From assembly GCA_023653785.1 (NCBI GenBank), contig JAMKCH010014298.1:1-64000 (forward strand): 64,000 nucleotides of DNA, in the 5' to 3' direction. Each line of letters starts with the position of its first letter. The first letter of the stretch is position 1. Below are positions 58,111-64,000 of this stretch, piece after piece. The translations under genes were made by a program, and so were the position numbers. The notes beneath the pieces were generated by a model. That model saw only the letters and a program-made list of their open reading frames with translations, had not been told where the DNA came from and made no database searches. Origin of the DNA: Ophioderma brevispina (taxonomy: Eukaryota; Echinodermata; Ophiuroidea; Amphilepidida; Ophiodermatidae).

Positions 58111-58614
58111 CAAAGTTGCATCATCAGATCTTGGAAAGCAGGTTCCAATTTGCCTAGAAACATCCTAGACATTTTTGGCAGAATCTTTTGGCAAGGGTTG
58201 TATGGGCCTATACCACCGCAGGACTAAAATGTATGGAACTCCGGTGTACAAATTGTATGATTACATCATACCGTGAATCGTTATGGTATATTCACCTTGG
58301 ATATCGGATAATATCGTACAGCGCAGTCCACTTTTTGATGATTTTTTGATAAAAAGATTCAAATTGGGTTAACGTCATTTTTTTGTGATGAGTTTTTCAA
58401 AAAGTCCAAAAAGGCCATTTAAGGGGGGGGAGCATTTTTAATACCAAAAAAAAAATCAACTTTTTCGAAGTCCCTCACCTTCCGAAATAATCCTGCCGTA
58501 GGCCCCGGTACAGCTTGAACGGAAGGGAGAAAAGTCAAGCAAGCGGGAAAAAGAATCTAATGGGGAGATATTTTGTTGTTTTAATTAAATCTGGCATTAG
58601 GAAACATGTACATA

Positions 58615-59438
58615 TCGTCGGCTGTATTACATAGTGACGGATGTGAATTTTTATCATTTTTACGAAATTAAGGGAAATGGTAATATCAAAGTCGTCAAAT
58701 ATGCCAAGTGGCGAATCTTCTTTCAGGTACTTAATAATAATCTTAATTACAAATTGGCAATTTTTGACGTTGTTGCATAACCGAGACTTTGGTGTATTAC
58801 ATAGTGACGGATGTTCAACCCTCTGTCATAGAAGTTATATTGATTCCCCACCAGTGCTTTTTACAAATTTTGTTAGTAACTATTCTCAATCTTAAATATA
58901 TAACGGACACAAGCAAAATGTGTATTTATAATACTATTACAGAAATTTAATGTACAGTTTCAAAGCGGTCAGTCGCAGTCAATCCAATCAACTCCGTGTT
59001 ATGTAATAACACCAAATTGGAAATTCGCGATGACAACGCTGGTTTGACGGATTTTTCCGGAAAACGCCAATTGTTGTATTCCATAATGACGATGTGAAGA
59101 CGCTTTAAAGTAAGGGAAAATTCATATACGTCACTATGTCTGAACCTAATCGCCGATTTGCGTAAATTTTGATGTGACGAATACATGAATGAGTAGGACT
59201 TTTCCAATGTAGTACATCCATTTTAATCAAGTAGATTTCATGAATATTTAGTAGTTAAAATAAATTGTCCACTTTTTTCTTTCGTTCTTATTCGGATTTG
59301 ATCGTTTGACTCGTATATGTTGATGGTTTAACGACTCTTTGAAGTTCGCGATTTTTTCAACTGCGATTTTCTCGAAAACCCAAAATTCGTATTTTGTTTA
59401 GATCCGTCACTATGTATACAAACACCCCACCCCGACGA
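58615..59438. mobile_element. TIR element family 2, copy B, about 824 bp
   Basis: The left end CGTCGGCTGTATTACATAGT (58,616) faces a right end that reads CGTCGGGGTGGGGTGTTTGT then ATACATAGTGACGGAT on the minus strand. CATAGTGACGGATGT recurs about 170 bp inside the left end (58,800-58,814), and an inverted CGTCACTATGT lies near 59,130. Shared blocks with copy A include TTACGAAATTAAG, CAGTTTCAAAGCGGT, GGTTTGACGG and TTTTGATGTGACG. Confidence 0.7.
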
Positions 59439-60082
59439 TTAGATTGAAAATGCTGACCAACGCAGTTTGTTTCGAATATTTTTTCTTCCGTGACGATTGC
59501 CCGTGCTAGAAAAATCAAAAGGTTTTCGTATCAAAACTTACCACCACACAATTTATTTAAACTACTTTTAAGAAGCAATACTTGTTAATCTGTATATTTC
59601 TGCACGAAATAATCAAATAAACATGTTTGAGACCGTTTAGATGAATAGAGTGTAATAGACTTTATTCCGTTCTCAATGCTTGATTGGTTTCTTTCACACG
59701 TCTACACCAAGATATACCTATTACCTCACGCCTTTTACCCAGCAAAATTTCTTTTGTTTACAGCGAAGGTCCGCGGGAAGCAATCAAATGAAACTGACAA
59801 CAAAATAATATTGTTTTTGGATCTTGATCTGGTACTGTTTCGCTGACAATCGGAGTCCACATAACGCCAGAGGGTATGACCTGGGAACTTAATTCCTCGA
59901 CAGGAAGGTTTGTGAAATATCACAGAGCCTTGCGTTAAGATTTTTGATGTAAGAGGAGCGTAGCGTACGTATTGTTTAAATACGCAAGTGAGTTGTTGAC
60001 GCGTGTGGTTTGCAGGATATGAGTCCACCGGACTCATTAGTCCATCTACAACCTATGGTTCTGGGTGGACCACTCCTTTATA

Positions 60083-60272
60083 ACAACAGCTTTTACACAG
60101 GTGTGAAAGTAATTATAGTCCGCCGGGAGCCACAGTCCGGGCTCCATAGACGACAACGAAATAAAGCGTGAAACTAGTGTTGCGTGAAGAGTCAACTGAA
60201 TCGAGTGCCCTATAGGCCTATATTCTTATATTGTTGCTGGACTGTGAGTACGGCTGACCTGTACGCTGATAT
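60083..60272 (+). mobile_element. MITE family 1, copy at 60.1 kb
   Basis: The left terminus ACAGGTGTGAAAGTAATTAT is followed by AGTCCGCCGGGAGCCACAG, CTCCATAGACGACAACG, AAATAAAGCGTGAAACTAG and GAGTCAACTGAATCGAGTGC. The right terminus seen at 10.8 kb (CTATAATTTCTTCTACACC) is absent, so the 3' end is lost. This is duplicated about 539 bp downstream. Confidence 0.75.
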
Positions 60273-60309
60273 GTATGGAACGCCGTTTGTAAAGATTTGC
60301 ATCATCATA

Positions 60310-60520
60310 TAATTTGTGTGTGTACGTGTGTGTGTGTGTGTGTGTGTGTGTGTCGATTGTAAAGATTTGAATTGTCATTTGTGTGTGCGTGTGCATGTAA
60401 CATTTGTAATATAATAATTTGTGTGTGTATGTTACATTTGTGTGTATATTATTGCTTGTGCACACCGTGAAAATTGTAAGACATAAGCGCAATAATATCA
60501 CAATCTGTGTGTGTGTGTAT
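60310..60520 (+). repeat. TG-rich microsatellite region
   Basis: A clean GT run at about 60,324-60,352 with further TGTGTG stretches to 60,520. Confidence 0.85.
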
Positions 60521-60621
60521 ATAATGTAGGTTATACACAAGCAATATAATGCAACTATAGGCCTACGTGCACACCCGCAGAGTGTAATAAACGCGCCAGT
60601 AAACAAAAAAAAAAAAAAAAA

Positions 60622-60814
60622 AAAAGCTTTTTACACAGGTTTGAAAGTAATTATAGTCCGCCGAAAGCCACAGTCCGGGCTCCATAGACGACAACGAAAT
60701 AAAGCGTGAAACTAGTGTTGCGTGAAGAGTCAACTGAATCGAGTGCCCTAGGGCCTATATTCTTATATTGTTGCTGGACTGTGAGTACGGCTGACCTGTG
60801 TACGCTGATATGAT
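60622..60814 (+). mobile_element. MITE family 1, duplicate copy
   Basis: This is nearly identical to 60,083-60,272, including the same right-end truncation and the AGCTTTT flank on the left. It is preceded by about 22 A (60,604-60,625). Confidence 0.75.
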
Positions 60815-62900
60815 ATACAGGGGAATATATTCCCTTGTATATCCCATCACGCGGTCTTTGCATGGTACTGGTCTTCAGGTTGCTGACGTGCATTACGCGA
60901 CTCGCGACACACACGCTCTAAAGGACAAGGTGAGAAATCTCTTGTGTATAATCTACGTAACTTCTAAATTGTAGAAAGTTCATTTTCATATATTACCTCC
61001 CAAATGAGCTCAAATGTTATTATCGATGCAGTATGTGTTTTGGATTCTTATGTTACAAAGTCCTTAGTTTAGATTTTTGGCATCGCCTTTAAGATCGGAT
61101 TGGTGTAATTTCGTATACCCCCTTTGATGTGCTAATACGCTACTATGAGTACAATCATAGTGTGTGTGAACTGTAAGTTACGCGAAGAGGTGGTATATTG
61201 TCTCTCTCTTACTGCTGTTCGTGAACACTAACGCAATTTGTTTATAGGCCAGTGAGGTTGCTAGTTTGTGGAAGATGTCCGAATTATCTTTCTGCAGATT
61301 TTTGATGCGATTGGCTTATACTTTGCTCTCGAATTTACTGAGTTATTTGCTTATTTATCGGAACACAGTTTTGAAACCACTGCACACCGCCACCCGGTGG
61401 TGTATCTATACAAACAATAAAAGAAAATATACACTGCGTTACAATAGAATCTTAGGATGAAGTACAAAAAACGAAAATAGAGATTATACGACTGAGTACT
61501 AGGGCCAATCACGGTCTCTTATTTGATAGACACAAGTTAACCCTGGTATCAAGGATGGAATGCCTGATCGAAGCACAAGCGGATGCGTTATTAATCCTGC
61601 AGTTTGTTCTGCAATTACTTGTTTCCCACGGTCCCATAGGCTACTGTGCTGTTTACGGACAGAATACAAAATTGCTAATTTCGTACAGATGCGACCGAAT
61701 TTGCACGTAAGATTGGGCACACATGGATTACTAATGCTAACGGTTCAGATGATATAAAAACCTCAAAAATTTTAGGTAAGTCGGGGGGACGAGGCTGTGG
61801 ATCACGAAATGCCCTTTAATAATATGTGAAAATTTGGCCGTATTCCTTAATGTATGAAGCAAAGTCAAAATGTTTGCATAATATGAGTAGCTTATTTCTC
61901 ACTTCATAATCGCTGTACATATGAACAGAGTTGGGATAATTTGTTTAAATGGTGGAGGGGCATTTCGGTTATTTGTTTTTGTTCCAGGGACAACGCTGCA
62001 CCGAATTAGTTAACCTGGCCTCTTGAGCTGCTTAGGTTTGCTTCAAATAGTTGCGATTTTCAGTAGTGCGTATGAGATTTATTCCGTAAACCTATTGATT
62101 TCCGTTGAACTAGGTGGCCAATTGGGTATAGGTAGATATACGCATACCGGAATTGAGGCCAGGTTGATCTGTTAAACAACAGGAGCTAGCAACCAGACAC
62201 GACCTGTAATTATACCATGAGGTGTTTTGAAAACACCGATATTGGTCACTACGGCGGTCCGGAAAGTGTGTAGTCTGTGTCACAGACTGCGAGATATTAT
62301 CTAAATTAGTTCTGCGCGAGAGATTAACGTTATCAGTCCGTCATAGCGAATGCATGCAAATGAAACTAAATCACAAATATATCCGGAAAACGAAGGGGTT
62401 CTATGGAGATTTTTACATCAGAGGGTCCGTTACTATGTTTTGTTTTGACTACGTATCGTAATTGGGTCTGAACCTATAGAACCAATAGCGAGAAAATTGA
62501 ACGTTTTTGTCGGGTACTTCGCTGCTCGCAAACACGGAAAAGTGAACACGCAATCGCTACGGACTGCATCCCGTTTTCCCAAAATGCCTTTCGGTATTAT
62601 TCAGAGAGGACTTTCGCTTTGTTTGAGAAATGACGACACATTTTGTGATTGCCCGAACGCCATGACCAATCTTCTACTATAATGCATAAAACGGCCCGTG
62701 CACAAAACTCCAGTCACTTTAAAGCGCGATCCTTATAAAGAAAATTGTACTTTGCAAAACAAACAACAGATACGCCAACTTTACATATGAATGCTTGAAT
62801 ATTCCATTCATATGGAGGGAAGTAGATGCTTTCATATAATGTATAAATACTCAACCAGCTGAGGAAAGGACTTAATTTAATTACATAGCTTTTCTAAACG
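60815..62900. other. No gene seen
   Basis: Frames at 61,266-61,460, 61,499-61,720 (minus) and 62,497-62,682 have no recognisable domain. Base composition near 61,500-61,750 and 62,490-62,690 is slightly less AT-rich. Confidence 0.35.
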
Positions 62901-62902
62901 CG

Positions 62903-63600
62903 GATTGATTGATTGAAAGATTGATTTTTATTCAGTACTCAGTATAATACATTGCATGAAAACACTTTTATGAATACAAAATATAAACATTGAATCTTAT
63001 TAAAACATTACACAAACGTAAAAACATGTAATTATTAAAACATCACTATGCAGCAGAGATTAAAATGTGATATGAGAAACAATAACCAGAATGAGTACCA
63101 AGGATAACCCAAAAAGCCTTCACAATCAAAAGCTTAATTCCATTGGGGTCCTTAATTAGAAAGCTAAAGTCTAGATAACCCAAAATAAAAAAAGGACATG
63201 TACATACATATAAAAACAAAACACCAAATAAACACTACCAAAAATATAAATATATGAATATTGCACTTCAATAAGACAACCCTTAAAATATAGAGAAAAT
63301 TAATGAATAAAATGCCCACAAATAGAAAAGGGATTAAACTGGTCATGTTTACTAACCCTTGTCTTATACAAGCCTTTTTTTTGTAACACACCCCCCCTGT
63401 TTACCAAGGGGGTGTGCTACCTCGCGATCACATTTCTTTTTTTTTTCGCTAAAGACCGTAAATAGGAGAAAGAACGATTACCTAGAACCTTTTTACGAAG
63501 TTTTTTAGCATTTTAGCGCACCGTGCGACGTTCCCTAGGGGGCGTTGGGTTGGCCACCCCCCCCCCCCCCTCCTGGTAAACGAGGTTTAATATCAATTTC
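62903..63600. repeat. GATT microsatellite and possible LINE/SINE 3' end
   Basis: GATTGATTGATTG at 62,903-62,915 and AGATTGATTTTTATTCAG next to it would read, on the minus strand, as an AATC-unit tail after an AATAAA-like signal. The sequence to about 63,390 is AT-rich with no recognisable coding. At 63,385-63,414 CACACCCCC and GGGGGTGTG can pair, and a C14 run lies at 63,557-63,570. Confidence 0.3.
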
Positions 63601-64000
63601 ATTTTAGCAAGTGATCCCTTGGACTCTAATCTTTGAACTGCGAAGGGTCCTTTGAGGTTTTTGATATTATTTGTTAGAAAATTTCAGTTTTTAGTAGGTA
63701 AAGAAAAATGTGTGAGGTTGACCTGTTTAATAAACCCTTGGTACAATAAAAATTAAAAGGACTGCTCCTGGTACTGTATATAGGCACAGATGCAAACGTT
63801 GTAAATTAAAATTACGATAATCAGGACGTGTACCATGAAACTTTTGAATGCTAGGCCTAATTTCAGTTGCTTCACACTTCATCTTCAACCCTATCCTCCT
63901 CAACTCCCCAGAAATCCCCCCTTAGTCTAGACTCGTTTTGACCAATATGGCCACGGGGGCTTATTTAAAATAAACCGGGTAAATTTATATTGCATAGTCT

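Noticed and set aside
63164..63391. Hydrophobic minus-strand frame that could pass as a membrane protein
   Set aside because: AT-rich sequence yields Phe/Ile/Leu runs by chance. It lies beside a microsatellite-tailed repeat end.

Overview
The window looks like non-genic DNA from an AT-rich animal genome, most likely a marine invertebrate. Supporting signs are three unrelated non-LTR retrotransposon lineages, tRNA-headed SINE-like repeats, many small inverted-repeat (MITE/foldback) elements, abundant microsatellites and no bacterial-type gene organisation. I found no confidently recognisable host gene. Every protein similarity I can defend belongs to a decayed LINE reverse transcriptase (RT) or endonuclease. 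Phylum cannot be fixed from the sequence alone.

Layout. 0.2-4.0 kb: an inverted copy of a dispersed repeat, then a 3.2 kb element built from long inverted arms. 4-9 kb: mostly featureless AT-rich DNA with a MITE and a GT-rich tract. 9.2-10.8 kb: a foldback element and a second MITE copy. 11.4-16.0 kb: an ACGTTTT-rich tandem region, a tRNA-like SINE head and a nested pair of LINEs, in which a plus-strand GVPQGS-type element lies inside a minus-strand GVRQGD-type element. 17-23 kb: repeat remnants, a hAT-like MITE, a CAT-rich tract and a SINE. 23.0-33.1 kb: the most structured block. A ~17 bp minisatellite, three tandem ~2 kb units each carrying a broken minus-strand RT, a 2.3 kb terminal-inverted-repeat (TIR) element and a hAT-like MITE lead to a second array of the same minisatellite in the opposite orientation.

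33-49 kb: largely unassigned, with weak exon-like stretches near 33.4-34.0 kb, a LINE 3' end, a TIR element with a partner at 58.6 kb, two further TIR elements, a SINE head and a hairpin. 49.1-52.1 kb: the most complete LINE, with endonuclease and RT on the plus strand and a damaged catalytic box. 52.2-55.2 kb: a ~1 kb palindrome, a ~300 bp palindrome, a 286 bp MITE and a 71 bp-period repeat in quick succession. 57.5-60.8 kb: another foldback, the partner TIR element and a duplicated MITE copy. The last 3 kb is unassigned.

The best candidates for something undescribed are the foldback family that shares one internal module across five sites, the mirror-image minisatellite arrays around the triplicated LINE block, and the paired TIR elements with nested subterminal repeats. 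None encodes a visible protein, so all look like non-autonomous elements that would depend on enzymes encoded elsewhere. Frequent single-base length differences and long G/C runs suggest that some frameshifts may be long-read assembly errors. Boundaries were read by eye and may be off by tens of bases.
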